Part shown: positions 41,629 to 52,559 of the stretch, one piece after another
Numbering within the stretch: position 1 is the first letter of the stretch
Layout: each line of letters begins with the position of its first letter
From: Diphasiastrum complanatum
Lineage: Eukaryota > Streptophyta > Lycopodiopsida > Lycopodiales > Lycopodiaceae
NCBI GenBank assembly: GCA_029204225.1
Contig: CM055106.1
Location: 11,204,539 to 11,268,538, forward strand
Direction of reading: 5' to 3'
Length of the DNA: 64,000 nt
Program-made: the position numbers and the translations under genes
Notes under the pieces: generated by a model
What the model saw: the letters and a program-made list of their open reading frames with translations, nothing else
Database searches by the model: none
Told to the model about the DNA's origin: nothing

Positions 41629-44600
41629 ATGGCATCTATAAATGCATATCTTTTGGATACTAATGAAAGGCTCAACAAAACTAACTATTCCATATGGAAA
41701 GTTAGAATGGAATCTATCATGATCATGCAAGATCTGATGGAAATTGTAAATGGTAAGGAGGGTGAACCTATTCATCCTCAAGAAAAAGCCAAATACATCA
41801 AGAGGTGCAATGTTGCACTACATTGCATAAAAATGAATGTTGCAAATGAACTCTTAAGAGAGGTAGGAGATTGCACTTCAGCTCAAGATGCTTGGGAGAC
41901 TTTGCAAAAGGTCTATGAATCCAAGAACCAAACTAGAATGTTAGCTTTGAAGAATCAAATCTATAGAAGCTATCAAAAGAAAGGAGAGAGTGCACATACT
42001 TTTGTCCTAAGAGTAAAGGAATTGAACAAAGAGCTAGCCTTTATAGGTGACCCTATCAAGGATGAAGAGCTTGTTCAACTCATATTGAATGGACTAAGCT
42101 TTGAATTTGACAATTTGGTTCAGGGATATGCAATTATGGGTAAGCTACCCATACTTGAAGAACTCCAAGGCACACTCATGGCCGAGGAATCAAGAAGGAG
42201 CCAAATGCAAGAGAGGATGGATAGGCTTTCCATCCAAGGTGGAGATGACCAAGCTCTCTTCACCAAAGGCAAAGGCAAGTCCAAAGGCAAAGGATCAACA
42301 TTCAAGAAGTCTACAAAGCTTGAGGATCAAGAAGGACCCCCAAAGGCATCTCCATCAACCACCAAAGTCAAGAAGGACAAATCAAAGGTGAAGTGCTACT
42401 ATTGTAGCAAGATGGGGCATTATGCCTCGGAATGCTTCAAGAGGAAGCAAGATCAAAGCCAAGCCAACATGAGCAAAGAGGAGGAGGAGGAGAGTTCACA
42501 TGAGGACTCTCTCATGATGTCCATATTGTCTTCAACAAGCTTCAAAGGAGAAGATCCTTGGTGGATTGACTCGGGTGCTAGTTCGCACATGACTAGTAAA
42601 AGGGAGTTTTTCTCTTCTCTCTTATCTTATGATGGACCTATAAAGTCTATCTATACAGCAAATGATGAAGCTTGTAAGATTGAAGGAGTTGGTAGCATTC
42701 CCCTTTGCTTAGGATCTTCCAAAAAGATCAACATAGAAGGTGTTTTGTACATTCCTACAATAACAAAGAATCTACTAAGTGTTGGCCAAATGGTAGACAA
42801 TGGTTTCAATGTTGACTTTGCTTCAAATGAATGTTTCATCAAGAAGAAGGGTAAGATAGTGGCTAAGGGCACTAGACTTGGCAAACTTTATAAGCTGGAT
42901 GCATTTGTGGATACTAATGTTGTCATGTTGGCCGAGAAGAGCAAGATATCTACCTTTATTTTATGGCACAAAAGACTTGGACATGTCAACTTGGGTTCCA
43001 TGGAGGCTATGATCAAGGAGGAGTATGCTTAAGGCCTACCAAGGTCTATTGGGAAGGAAGACAAGGTTTGTGAAGCTTGTGCCTTATCCAAGGCACATAA
43101 GAAGGTGTTTCCTGACTCCATCACAAAGTCATCTCATCCTCTTGAACTCATACACTCGGATGTGCACATTGCTAGCACCAAATCTAATGGAGGTTCATCC
43201 ATGTTTTTAACCTTCATTGATGACTACTCAAGATATTGTTGGGTGTTCTTACTTTCCTTCAAGTCTCAAGTATTTGATACTTTTGTAAAGTTCAAGTTGT
43301 TTGTGGAAAAGCATCATAATCATAGCATCAAGATTCTTATAAGTGACAATGGTGGAGAATTCATCTCCAATGAGTTCAAGGCCTTTTGTGAGGAGGAAGG
43401 GATCAAGAAAGAGACTTCTTGTCCTTACACTCCTCAACAAAATGGAGTTGCTGAAAGAAGGAATAGAACATTATGTGAATGTTCTAAGGCTTTAAGATTA
43501 GATGCTTGTTTGCCCAAATCCTTTTGGGGTGAGTCTCTTGTATGTGCAAACTACTTGATGAATAGGGTGTCTTGCAAAGCAATTGAAGGCAAAACTCCTT
43601 ATGAGATGTTGTATGGAAAGAAACCCAATCTTAATCACTTGAAAGTTTTTGGGTGTATATGTTATGTGCATGTGCCATTGGAAACAAGAACCAAGGAGGA
43701 TCCATCTTCCACAAGAGGGATCATGCTTGGATATGCAAGCTCAAGCAAGGGCTACAAAGTCTATCTCCCATCCTTGAACAAATTTGTTGTTTCAAGGGAT
43801 GTCATCTTTGATGAACATCATATGCATATGCTTGAAGAAGGCTCAAGTGCTCCAACAATCAAGAAGAAGATGGCCGAGGAGCAAGATCTTGGTTTTGAGG
43901 AGGAGCTCATGGAGGAGCAAGCACCAAACCCACCTATCACACCAAGGAGATCTTCAAGGGCAAAAGTGGAGCCATCAAGGCTCACATATCAAGACAAAGG
44001 ACAGCAAGCTGAGGGTATCTCATCCACTTCTTATGGTTTATCTAGTTTTGAAGAACCGTCTAATGTTGAAGATGCATTGAACTCCAAAGAATGGTATAAA
44101 GCTATGTTGGATGAGTATGATGCCTTGATTGAGAATGAAACTTGGTTGCTTGTTGAGAGACCTCAAAGGAATGTAATAGGATGCAAGTGGGTCTTCAAGC
44201 TTAAGTTGAATGCAAATGGGAGTGTTAACAAACATAAAGCAAGATTAGTTGCAAAAGGTTATGCTCAAGAGAGAGGGATAGACTATGAGGAAACTTTTGC
44301 ACCCGTGGCCAAGATGGTCACAATAAGGCTAATCATTGCACTTGCATCACATTTTGGATGGATTCTATGTCAAATGGATGTCTCTAATGCTTTCTTGAAT
44401 GGTTTTTTGGAAGAAGATATCTATATGGAGCAGCCACAAGGGTTCATCAAGCATGGAATGGAGAACAAAGTATGCCATCTCCAAAGAAGCATCTATGGCT
44501 TGAAGCAAGCCTCGAGATCTTGGAATTCAAGACTACATTGCTATCTTATTTCACTTTCTTTTGTTCAAAGTGAATATGATCCCACTCTTTACATTAAGTT

Positions 44601-45597
44601 TGATGATGTTGGTATTGTACTTTTATTCATTTATGTAGATGACATCATCATTAGTGGAAATAGTGTTGATGGTATTGAAAAAATCAAGATAGATCTATCC
44701 TTAGAGTTCAAGATGGTAGATCTAGCGTGTCTTCACTTCATCTTAGGCATAGAAGTACTTAGAGGGTCTGATTTTATCTTTATAAGTCAAGTAAACTATG
44801 CTCAAAGTCTTTTGAAGAAGTTTAAGATGGAAGTATGCAAAAGTGTTGACACACCAATGGAGCAAGATGTAAAAGTGCCAAATGAAGATGATGAAAGATC
44901 CTTCATGGACATCACTTTGTTTAGGCAACTTATAGGTTCCTTAATGTGGATCACTATAACTAGACCAGATCTTAGCTTTAGTGTATGTAGGTTGAGCCAA
45001 TCCATGCAAAAGCCATTGAATATCCATTGGAAAAAGGCTAAGAGGATTCTAAGATACATCTCGGGTACATTGGATTTTGGGATTCTATATAGAGGAGATG
45101 TGATTAACCTTCATGCATTTAGTGATTCAGATTTTGCAGGGGACAAGAGGGATAGGAAATCAACAAGTGCCTATTCAACTTTCATAGGAGAAGGTGTGGT
45201 TTCATGGCTTTCAAAAAAGCAAGAAACTATATCTCTATCTTCAACCGAGGCCGAGTACAAAGCTTTGACAACCACTACAAAGGAGGTACTTTGGATCAAG
45301 AGATTATTGGTGGAACTAAAGATCATGGATTCAGAGGAGGCACCAATCATCTACAATGACAATATATCAGCCCAACACCTTGCATCTAACCCAATCTTCC
45401 ATGCAAGATCTAAGCACATTGAGATATGCCATCACTTTGTGAGAGAAATGGTGCAAGCCAAGGAGATTGCTTTGGAGCATGTTCCAAGCAATGAATGTGT
45501 AGCTGATCTACTTACTAAACCACTTCAAAAGACACCTTTTATGAAGTTCAGATCATCACTTGGAGTGATTAGTAAAGCAATGATTGAATCAAGCTAG
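41629..45597 (+). pseudogene. Ty1/copia Gag-Pol with a single in-frame stop
   Basis: One continuous frame of about 1320 codons broken only by a TAA at 43030-43032. Before the stop: Gag (SIWKVRMESIMIMQDLMEIV, ILNGLSFEFDNLVQGYAIM), zinc knuckle CYYCSKMGHYASEC (about residue 255), protease site WWIDSGASSHM (about 310) and GAG-pre-integrase LWHKRLGHVNLG (about 444). After it: integrase core with IHSDVHIAS, ISDNGGEFIS and GVAERRNRTL, RT with GLKQASRSWNSRL and IYVDDIIISGN (YVDD intact, near 44634), and RNase H with FSDSDFAGD and SKHIEICHHFVREMVQ. An internal start at 43105 would skip the integrase zinc region. It is closely related to the intact polyprotein at 4776-8756 in layout but from a different LTR family. 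The stop abolishes full-length Gag-Pol. Confidence 0.95.
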
Positions 45598-45600
45598 ATA

Positions 45601-45611
45601 GTGAGGAGGAG
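45601..45611 (+). other. Polypurine tract of the copia at 40138-46293
   Basis: GTGAGGAGGAG lies between the gag-pol stop and the 3' LTR. Confidence 0.88.
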
Positions 45612-46293
45612 TGTTAAAAATTCACAATTCTAGCTTGACTAGTTTTGGTCATATGACTTGTAAATAGTTAGATGGTCATGATGTGGCTTGTCACACGTGC
45701 CAAATAGCATAGGATTCCATTCATAAGGATGTTCTCAAGTAGACCTAAGTGTTAGAACCTTTGGAATGAGTCCAAATTATGCTTAGATACAAGGGAGAAA
45801 AAATAGGAGCTATTTTTGGTAATTTTTGCATTGTTGAGGGATCTCCAAGATTCCAACCCTAACTTGGTAGGGATGAAAGATCCACCAAAATTAGCATTAG
45901 GGATAGGTTTAGGGCTACTCATACCTGCCCAAAACCGTGATGGATCATGTATATATAGGTGATGATATCTCACCAAAATCAATCAAGCAATTTCATGATT
46001 TTTCTCTCATAATGGTGCAATTGCTCTCTATGTTCATAATTGTTTGAGTACTTGTGATTACTAATGATTATAGGATTGAATGTAGGTCTGGTGTACAGTA
46101 CTCAGACTATGGGAGGCCGTACTTTCACACGTGTGAAGCCTTCTTCAAGGATTTGGGCCATTTAGTGAGGTTCAAGCATAGATTTTTGATGGATTTTGAT
46201 GGTTCAACTTGTGCTAATCTTATGAGATCATAATCTATTGTTTCCCTCATCATTTCAAGTGTTTTAGGGTCCTTATTTGCTGTAATTTTTACA
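45612..46293 (+). repeat. 3' LTR of the copia at 40138-46293
   Basis: Near-identical to 40138-40817; CACACGTGTG at 46126-46135. Followed by the right target duplication AAATT. Confidence 0.95.
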
Positions 46294-46298
46294 AAATT

Positions 46299-46400
46299 CA
46301 TGTCACCCTTTTTCCTTTACCTCTTGGTAAGACTCTCGGGCCTGATGGAGCCATTCCTAAATTTTTTGTACAATTCTGGCCTCTCTTGGGCCAGGGTCTG
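46299..46400 (+). pseudogene. LINE ORF2 fragment, part 2 of 3
   Basis: Encodes IHVTLFPLPLGKTLGPDGAI and PKFFVQFWPLLGQG, the 'GPDG..F...W' start of an L1-type RT region. It continues 39660-40137 after the copia insertion and ends at the gypsy LTR at 46401. Confidence 0.8.
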
Positions 46401-47289
46401 TGTTGTAAAACTCACTCAGGTGCACCCAGCGTGCCCTGTAAGACTCTAAGGGGTGACTCTCCCTAAGGTCCCAGAGCAAGTTAGAACGTCAAGGACTGAG
46501 CCTCCGATCTGTGGTGAGCCAGTCAAGTAGTCACAAGTCATGAGCTAGCTCTGGAGCTCGAGTCATTGCCTAGTCAGGAAGCAAGTTGATTCTGTCGTCG
46601 GAACGGCTCCCGGGACCCAGGTCCGAGAGCCAGACTGATTCTGCCAGGCTTTCCAGGCTTAATCAGCGAAATAAAAACTAAGTCCTAAAAAGCGTGCTTT
46701 ACCAGAAAGCACTATGTTTCAGGATAGAGGGGGGGGCGTCGAATCACACCAGAACTATAGGGGGAGTCCGACAAACAGAAACTTGGACAGCTCAACCAGC
46801 GCCAAGAATCCAGTCGCCAGGTCTCAGCTCCCTCTACCAGCACGAGCCAGGCACAATGCCCAGCACGTGTTGGTGGCCCCGAGACCGGTCAGTCTATGTG
46901 TTGATCCTTGGGGATGATTACCATTTTGGTTTTGCCTTCGGGACTGGTCCAAGTGAAAGGACCCTTGCTACAACCTTTTTGTGTCGCCTACGCCTAAGGG
47001 TCCACGTCACCGACATGTGACTTGCCGCTATGCCAATCGGTCAGTTTGGCGACCACTATGCCTTGGGTTTCATGTGTGGCTTGTCTTTGTCTTTGGTTAC
47101 CTTTTGGGGGCGGATTCTGAGTTGGCTTTCAGGTTGGTTGGGATTCCAGTTTTCTTAAGTTTGAATGGTTAAGCTTGTTACGTTTCTGAGTTGGCTTTTA
47201 CGTAAGTGCATGATGGATGAATGTTAGACTTAAGCACATGTTCGGGAAACCGCTCAAGTCTCAGCGCCCTTTGAGGCACCGGCGCAACA
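46401..47289 (+). repeat. 5' LTR of the gypsy element
   Basis: Begins TGTTGTAAAACTCACTCAGG and ends CCGGCGCAACA. Unusually G+C-rich for this window. It has a near-identical partner at 50349-51252. Confidence 0.95.
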
Positions 47290-47291
47290 TG

Positions 47292-47304
47292 TGGCATCAG
47301 AGCC
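47292..47304 (+). other. Primer-binding site of the gypsy element
   Basis: TGGCATCAGAGCC starts two bases after the LTR and differs by one base from the initiator-Met tRNA site TGGTATCAGAGCC. Confidence 0.75.
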
Positions 47305-47379
47305 GACTAGCCGGTCAGCTACGCAAGTCTCACAGGCATGGCCATGTTTTGGGATTTGTCAGGACAACCGTTGTGCAAG

Positions 47380-47765
47380 GTGCTGCCCACAGTGTAAGCA
47401 CGGGTGCGTCCACGATCGGGGTGGTCGACAGAACGGGGGACTTGATGAGGCAAGGTGCTGTCCTTGAGGTGTAAGCACGGTCAATTCCCGCGGTTCGAGC
47501 CTGGCGTCGTCTACACGTAGGACAGATGAGATAATGTGCTGCCATTAGGTTGGTGAAAGCACGGTCTGTGCCTTGTGGGGTGCGGGGTGACATATCGAAC
47601 TATACGGGTTAACCATTGATACAAAGATACTGCTCGAATTGAGTGTAAAGCACGGGTGGTTAGCTGCCGGTGTGGGATAGCTGCCGATCGTTTAGCTATA
47701 AGGGCTATCGACCAAAAAGTGGTGGGGCGTGACTGAGGCAATGTGCTGCTTAATGGTGAAAGCAC
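47380..47765 (+). repeat. Array of five GTGCT...AGCAC hairpins in the gypsy leader
   Basis: Five similar units at 47380-47401, 47455-47478, 47536-47562, 47630-47653 and 47743-47765. Each has TGCT(G) and, after a short variable loop with GTG, AAGCAC followed by GG, so each can form a GTGCT/AGCAC stem. Spacing grows from about 75 to 113 bp and the sequence between is not repeated. The array is in the untranslated leader, between primer site and protease, where packaging or translation signals would lie. Confidence 0.65.
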
Positions 47766-47983
47766 GGATGGTGGAATGGATGTTTCCCCGTGGGCTAATT
47801 CTATGATAGATTTGAGTGGGCGCGGCTAGGCAAAGGTCCTATGTCCGGTCCCAAGGGGAATGTGGCTTGAGAGGGATCCTCTGTGTTTGCTTTGGTTGTT
47901 ATGTTTGTTTGTGGTGTGTTTGTTTGGACCTGAAGAACCTCTGGTTGCTTAACTTCTTCCAGGTGATCTGATCTAGTTGGGAG

Positions 47984-50110
47984 TTGAAGGAGGAGTTTAC
48001 ATTTGTGGGTGGACGACATACAAGTATGGAAAGGAGCTTCTATGGGGCAACCCCCAAGATTGGTTCAAGATTATTATTCCTATCTGAAAAGATCGCGGGG
48101 AGGAAATCAGATTTCATGATCGACTCTGGAGCTTCACATAACTATATTTCAAGGAGCGTAGTGGAACAGTTCATCTTGCAGACCAGAAATGTAACATCAA
48201 CGCTCAAGGTAGAAACAGCAAAGGGAGCACTGAACGCAGACAAAGCAATATTGAACATCCCGGTGCAAATTGGGAGATGGAAGGCTAAACTTACTTTTTG
48301 ATTTTAGAGATGGATGCCTTCGATGTAATTTTGGGCCTTCCCCCGCTAAATGAACATTGTATTGCAGTTTTGGGTAGGAGCTCAAACTTGGTTCTCTTGG
48401 ATTACAAGGGACAGATCTGTATGACAAAAGCTCTGCCTGGAGGGAACGCTAAGGGTACCGATATTGGACAAAATATGGTTGCTGCATCTGTGATTAAAAG
48501 CATGGCGAAAGGAAAAAGGTCAAAGTGCTTTTTTTGTATCTGTAGAGAGGTTCCAGAAGGGAAAAACGCACAACAGAATAAACTTGCCAAAGGAGGTGGC
48601 AGATTTGCTAGAGGAATTTAGCGATGTGTTTCTGGAAGAACTCCCAGCTAAGTTACCTCTTCGAAGACTAGTGGACCATAAGATTGAGTTGGTACCAAGA
48701 ACAGAACCAACTTCACGAGCACCCTATAGAATGTCCCAAGAAGAGTTGGTGGAATTGAAATGACAACTTGGTGAATTGATAGACAAAGGATTCATTAGAC
48801 CCAGTGCTTCGCCTTTTGGAGCCCCAATGTTATTCGTGGAAAAGACGAACAAGACACTGCGGATGTGTGTGGATTACCACATGCTCAACAAAGGTACCAT
48901 CAAGAACAAGTATCCCATGCCTAGAATTGATGACCTGTTCAACCAGCTTGAACATGCCAAATATTTTAGCCGAATAGATCTCAGATCTGGATATCACCAA
49001 ATTTGAATAGCCAAAGGCGATGAGCACAAAACGACTTTTCGAACACGGTATGGGAGCCACGAATTCAGGGCGATGTCGTTCGGTCTAACAAACGCACCAG
49101 CCACTTTTTGCACGTTGATGAACAACATTTTTCAAGACTACTTAGATGAATTTGTCATTGTGTACATCGACGAAATCTTGGTGTTTAGTCGTAGCCTCAA
49201 AGATCACATTAAACATTTAAGGACGGTCCTCCAACGACTGAGGACGAACAGCTTGTTCGCGAAAAGAGAAAAATGTGAATTTGTGGTAGAGGAAGTTGAT
49301 TTCCTTGGACATGTTATAGGCTACGGACGAATTTGGATGGATTCTAAGAAGATCAAGACCTTGGATTGGCTGGCTCCTAAAACTGTTCACGGCATCAAAT
49401 CCTTTGTGGGCTTATGTAACTTTTACAGGAGATTCATTGAGGTATTTAGCAAAATTGTGGCACCACTGTTGGAGCAGACCAAGACTCATCTGAAGATGAC
49501 ATGGATACCGGAATGTGAAGCAGCGTTCCAAGAACTAAAACGACGGATCACTCAAGAACCCATCCTTGCCTTACCGAGCTTTAGCAAACCTTTTGAAATA
49601 CATACAGACGCGTCGAACTTTGCTATTGGGGCCGTGTTGATGCAAGACGGAAAACCTGTTGCATAGTTTTCAAAGAAATTGAGTGACGTAGAGCGACGAT
49701 GGCCAACTCATGAAAAAGAAATGGTCACAGTAGTTCAAGCAGTGGAGCATTGGAGACATTATGTGGCAGGAAAACCCTTTAAGGCATTCACTGATAATGT
49801 ATCACTCAACTACTTTTCATCCCAAGGTATGCTCACGCCAAAGCAAATGTGATGGCAAAACTTTCTCTCAAAATTCAATATAGACATTGTACACACAGCG
49901 GGAAAGAACAATGTGGTGGCGGACGCACTAAGTAGACATGAACACTTGATGGCAACGGTGACAACTCGGGTGACTGTCCTACTCCAAGAAATCAGAGAGA
50001 ATTATGGTGCAGATGCGTTGGCGACAGATTATCTGCAGAAGAATCAAGGCAATAGCCGTTTTCCCATATCGGCACACAAAGCACTACCTGGCGGCATGCC
50101 TCCTGTATGA
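47984..50110 (+). pseudogene. Ty3/gypsy protease-RT-RNase H, integrase deleted
   Basis: Protease: FMIDSGASHNYISRSVVEQF near 48115, then after a frame change [97 protein letters not shown], and the catalytic box VYIDEILVFS at 49162-49173, where the second Asp of YIDD is Glu. RNase H: FEIHTDASNFAIGAVLMQDG, then VVADALSRHEHLM. Stops occur near 48761, 49004, 49663 and 49850. Integrase is absent: the frame passes into unrelated residues and ends at 50110, and only a short end piece (FKELPGIFLKFVNK onward) precedes the 3' LTR. Inactive by several criteria. Confidence 0.92.
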
Positions 50111-50336
50111 ATACTCATGGCCATTCTGAAGTTCAAGGAACTTCCAGGTATCTTTCTTAAGTTTGTCAATAAATCACTTGCAGCTTTACACAGGTTTTAC
50201 GTAAGTGAACTTTATCTACACTTTTCCTGTGCTACTGCCAATATTTTTAATTCAAAGTTGTTGAGGCCGGTGAATTAAGCTCGTGCCATGCGTCCTAGGT
50301 CTAGTTTGGCCCTGATGAGGACATCAGCTTTTTCAA

Positions 50337-50348
50337 ATGAGGGGAGGA
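50337..50348 (+). other. Polypurine tract of the gypsy element
   Basis: AATGAGGGGAGGA lies immediately before the 3' LTR start at 50349. Confidence 0.85.
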
Positions 50349-51252
50349 TGTTGTAAAGCTGACTCAGGTGCACCCAGCGTGCCCTGTAAGACTCTAAGGG
50401 GTGACGCTCCCTAAGGTCCCAGAGCAAGTTAGAACGTCAAGGACTGAGCCTCCGATCTGTGGTGAGCCAGTCAAGTAGTCACAAGTCATGAGCTAGCTCT
50501 GGAGCTCAAGTCATGGCCTAGTCAGGAAGCAAGATGATTTTGCAGCCGAAACGGCTCCCGGGACACAGGTCCGGGAGCCAGACTGATTCTACCAGGCTTG
50601 CCAGGCTTAATCAGCGAAATAAAAACTAAGTCCTAAAAAACGTGCTTTACCATAAAGCACTATGTTTCAGGATAGAGGGGGTTCGCCGAATCACACCAGA
50701 ACTATAGAGGGAGTCCGGCAGACAGAAACTTGGGCAGCTCAACCAGCGCCAGGAATACAGTCGTCAGGTCTCAGCTCCCTCTACCAGCACGATCCAGACA
50801 CAATGCCCAGCACGTGTTGGTGGTCCCGAGACCGGTTAGTCTATGTATGAATGTAACCTCTTCCAGATTTTTGGGGATGATTACCATTTCGGTTTCGCCT
50901 CCGGGACTGGTCCAAGTGGAAGGACCCTTGCTACAACCTTTTTGCGTTGTCGGCGCCTAAGGGTCCACATCACCGACATGTGGCTTGCCGCTATGCCAAT
51001 CGGTCAGTTTGGCGACCACTATGCCTTGGGTTTCATGTGTGGCTTGTCTTTGCCTTTGGTTACCTTTTGGGGACGGATTCTAAGTTGGCTTTCGGGTTGG
51101 TTGGGATTCCAATTTTCTTAAGTCTGAATGGTTAAGCTTGTTACGTTTCTGAGTTCGCTTTTACGTAAGTGCATGATGGATGAATGTTAGACTTAAGCAC
51201 GTGTTGGGGAAATCGCTCAAGTCTCAGTGCCCTTTGAGGTGCCGGCACAACA
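50349..51252 (+). repeat. 3' LTR of the gypsy element
   Basis: Starts TGTTGTAAAGCTGACTCAGG and ends GCCGGCACAACA, followed by the target duplication GTCTG. Confidence 0.95.
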
Positions 51253-51257
51253 GTCTG

Positions 51258-51300
51258 CTTCACATTGCTAACCTTGCTTACTCTCCAGCTTGGCCCTTTA
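51258..51300 (+). pseudogene. LINE ORF2 fragment, part 3 of 3
   Basis: Joined to 46400, the frame continues LLHIANLAYSPAW, matching the expected RT stretch after the 'WPLLG' block. The exact end is uncertain because the unrecognised gene copy 2 overlaps or adjoins here on the minus strand. Confidence 0.5.
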
Positions 51301-52559
51301 CTACTTCTGATTCATCTAATTTGAGAACTAATATCAATTTTTCAACACTTTCATTTGTGATTCCATGAAACTTTACAATAAATCTCAGTAAATGATTCAA
51401 ATCTACAAACATATTGTTGGCGGAATCATATGACAAAATGCCATGTTTTGAGTTATAAATTTCATTGATATGATAAGGAATACCAATGATGTTTTGCAAA
51501 TCCATGTTTAACACATCCCTCTCTAATTTGATTTGAAATGGCCGGGGAATAGAAATTTTTTTTATATATACTTGTCCAAATGCCTTTTTGATAATTTAAA
51601 ACATTATGTCAGATGCATCCCTACTAATACCAAAATAATCACATGCTCCTTATATCAATTTTCGGTCAATAATCTTGCCGACTTTGCCCATAAGGGCCTC
51701 TGCAATCTTGGACTTGATTCAAGAATATTGTTGATTTCCTAGTAGACTTGTCGTTGACTTGGCTATAAGTATTGTACTCAAAGACTTTCCAATCATGTCC
51801 TTATCTTTCACATTTTGATTGGTGACTAAAGCTGATCTGCAAAATAAGAATAAGATTTAGAAAAAAAAACAATTCACAATCATTGATGTGAGAGATGAAA
51901 CAAAACACATGAATAGTTTAAAACAAAATCTTACTTAAAAGCATATATTCTTTTTTTTCTGTTGACACCCACTTGATGAAAGCTCGTCAATACCTTTTAA
52001 AATAACTCTTTTTCGCTTAATGTTCAGTGTTTTCTTCCGTAATGTGTTTACTTCTGCATTTATTTGACAATATAAGGTACGCAATGTTCGTACAATTAGT
52101 TTCATATTGTCATTTTCTTGGTTAAGGTTTGATATAATATTTTTCAAATGAGAATTATCTATCTTCAAAATTTCATTCTCTTCTTTTGTTTGCAACAAAA
52201 GAGTTTTTTTTTTCTCTGTAGTCAGTAAGCAAACCATTCAACATATTTTCCAAATAATGGATTTTTTCCATTGAATTACTGATGCCATAACTTTTCAATC
52301 TTTCACAATAACCCAATAGACCATTGTGTCATTCACACAAAAACAATATGATTTGTGTGACTGATCTAACATTTGGATATTGCATTGAGCTTGGATTGAC
52401 TGGATATAAACTTCCATCAACCCATAGATCACAATGTTTCATGTCCTCCGTCCTATGATCCATGATTTGGTGAGCTGGTAAGGTGGATCCTTTTAGATTT
52501 TTTTTCAACAGTGGAGCATGTTTTGTAGGAAGATCAATATGGAGATGATACTTAGACAT
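51278..52559 (-). pseudogene. Unrecognised gene family, copy 2 (intron-containing)
   Basis: Not a family I recognise. Minus strand from the ATG at 52559: MSKYHLHIDLPTKHAPLLKK, CDLWVDGSLYPVNPSSMQYP, NVRSVTQIILFLCE, a TGA, NGLLGYCERLKSYG, MEKIHYLENMLNGLL, a frameshift, then a coiled coil (EENEILKIDNSHLKNIISNL and on) and a Lys-rich basic tail. A 98-bp intron (51934 down to 51837, GTAAGA to TTTTGCAG, T-rich) follows, with the donor at the same place as in copy 1 (13762-14620). Exon 2 has three stops but stays in one frame to 51278: IAEALMGKVGKIIDRKLI, ACDYFGISRDASDIMF, ISIPRPFQIKLERDVLNMDL, IIGIPYHINEIYNSKHGI and VDLNHLLRFIVKFHGI. Conservation of two copies and of the splice site argues for a once-real gene, possibly of a virus-derived or mobile element. 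Confidence 0.55.

Larger units (their letters stand above)
40138..46293 (+). mobile_element. Young full-length Ty1/copia retrotransposon
   Basis: Complete structure: 5' LTR 40138-40817 (680 bp), primer-binding site 40818-40829, gag-pol 41629-45597, polypurine tract 45601-45611, 3' LTR 45612-46293 (682 bp). LTR ends are TGTTAAAAATTCAC and GTAATTTTTACA. The target duplication AAATT is perfect (40133-40137 and 46294-46298) and lies inside a LINE. The LTRs differ at only about four positions by eye, so insertion is recent. Gag-pol has one in-frame stop at 43030, so this copy is not autonomous as it stands. Confidence 0.95.
46401..51252 (+). mobile_element. Internally deleted Ty3/gypsy retrotransposon
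   Basis: 5' LTR 46401-47289 (889 bp), primer site near 47292, leader with a hairpin array, protease-RT-RNase H remnants 47984-50110, polypurine tract 50337-50348, 3' LTR 50349-51252 (904 bp). LTR ends are TGTTGTAAA and CAACA. The target duplication GTCTG is perfect (46396-46400 and 51253-51257) and lies in the same LINE that holds the copia at 40138. Internal length is only about 3.06 kb because gag and integrase are missing. LTRs differ by a few percent and one indel near 46899/50845, so it is older than the copia. Non-autonomous. Confidence 0.95.

Noticed and set aside
47490-47505. GGTTCGAGCCT in the gypsy leader, resembling a tRNA-type B box
   Set aside because: No A box at a suitable distance, no cloverleaf can be drawn, and no T-run terminator follows.
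47330-47765. Possible CRISPR-like array (regular repeats)
   Set aside because: Repeats are short, imperfect and unevenly spaced hairpins in a plant retrotransposon leader; no cas genes or prokaryotic context.
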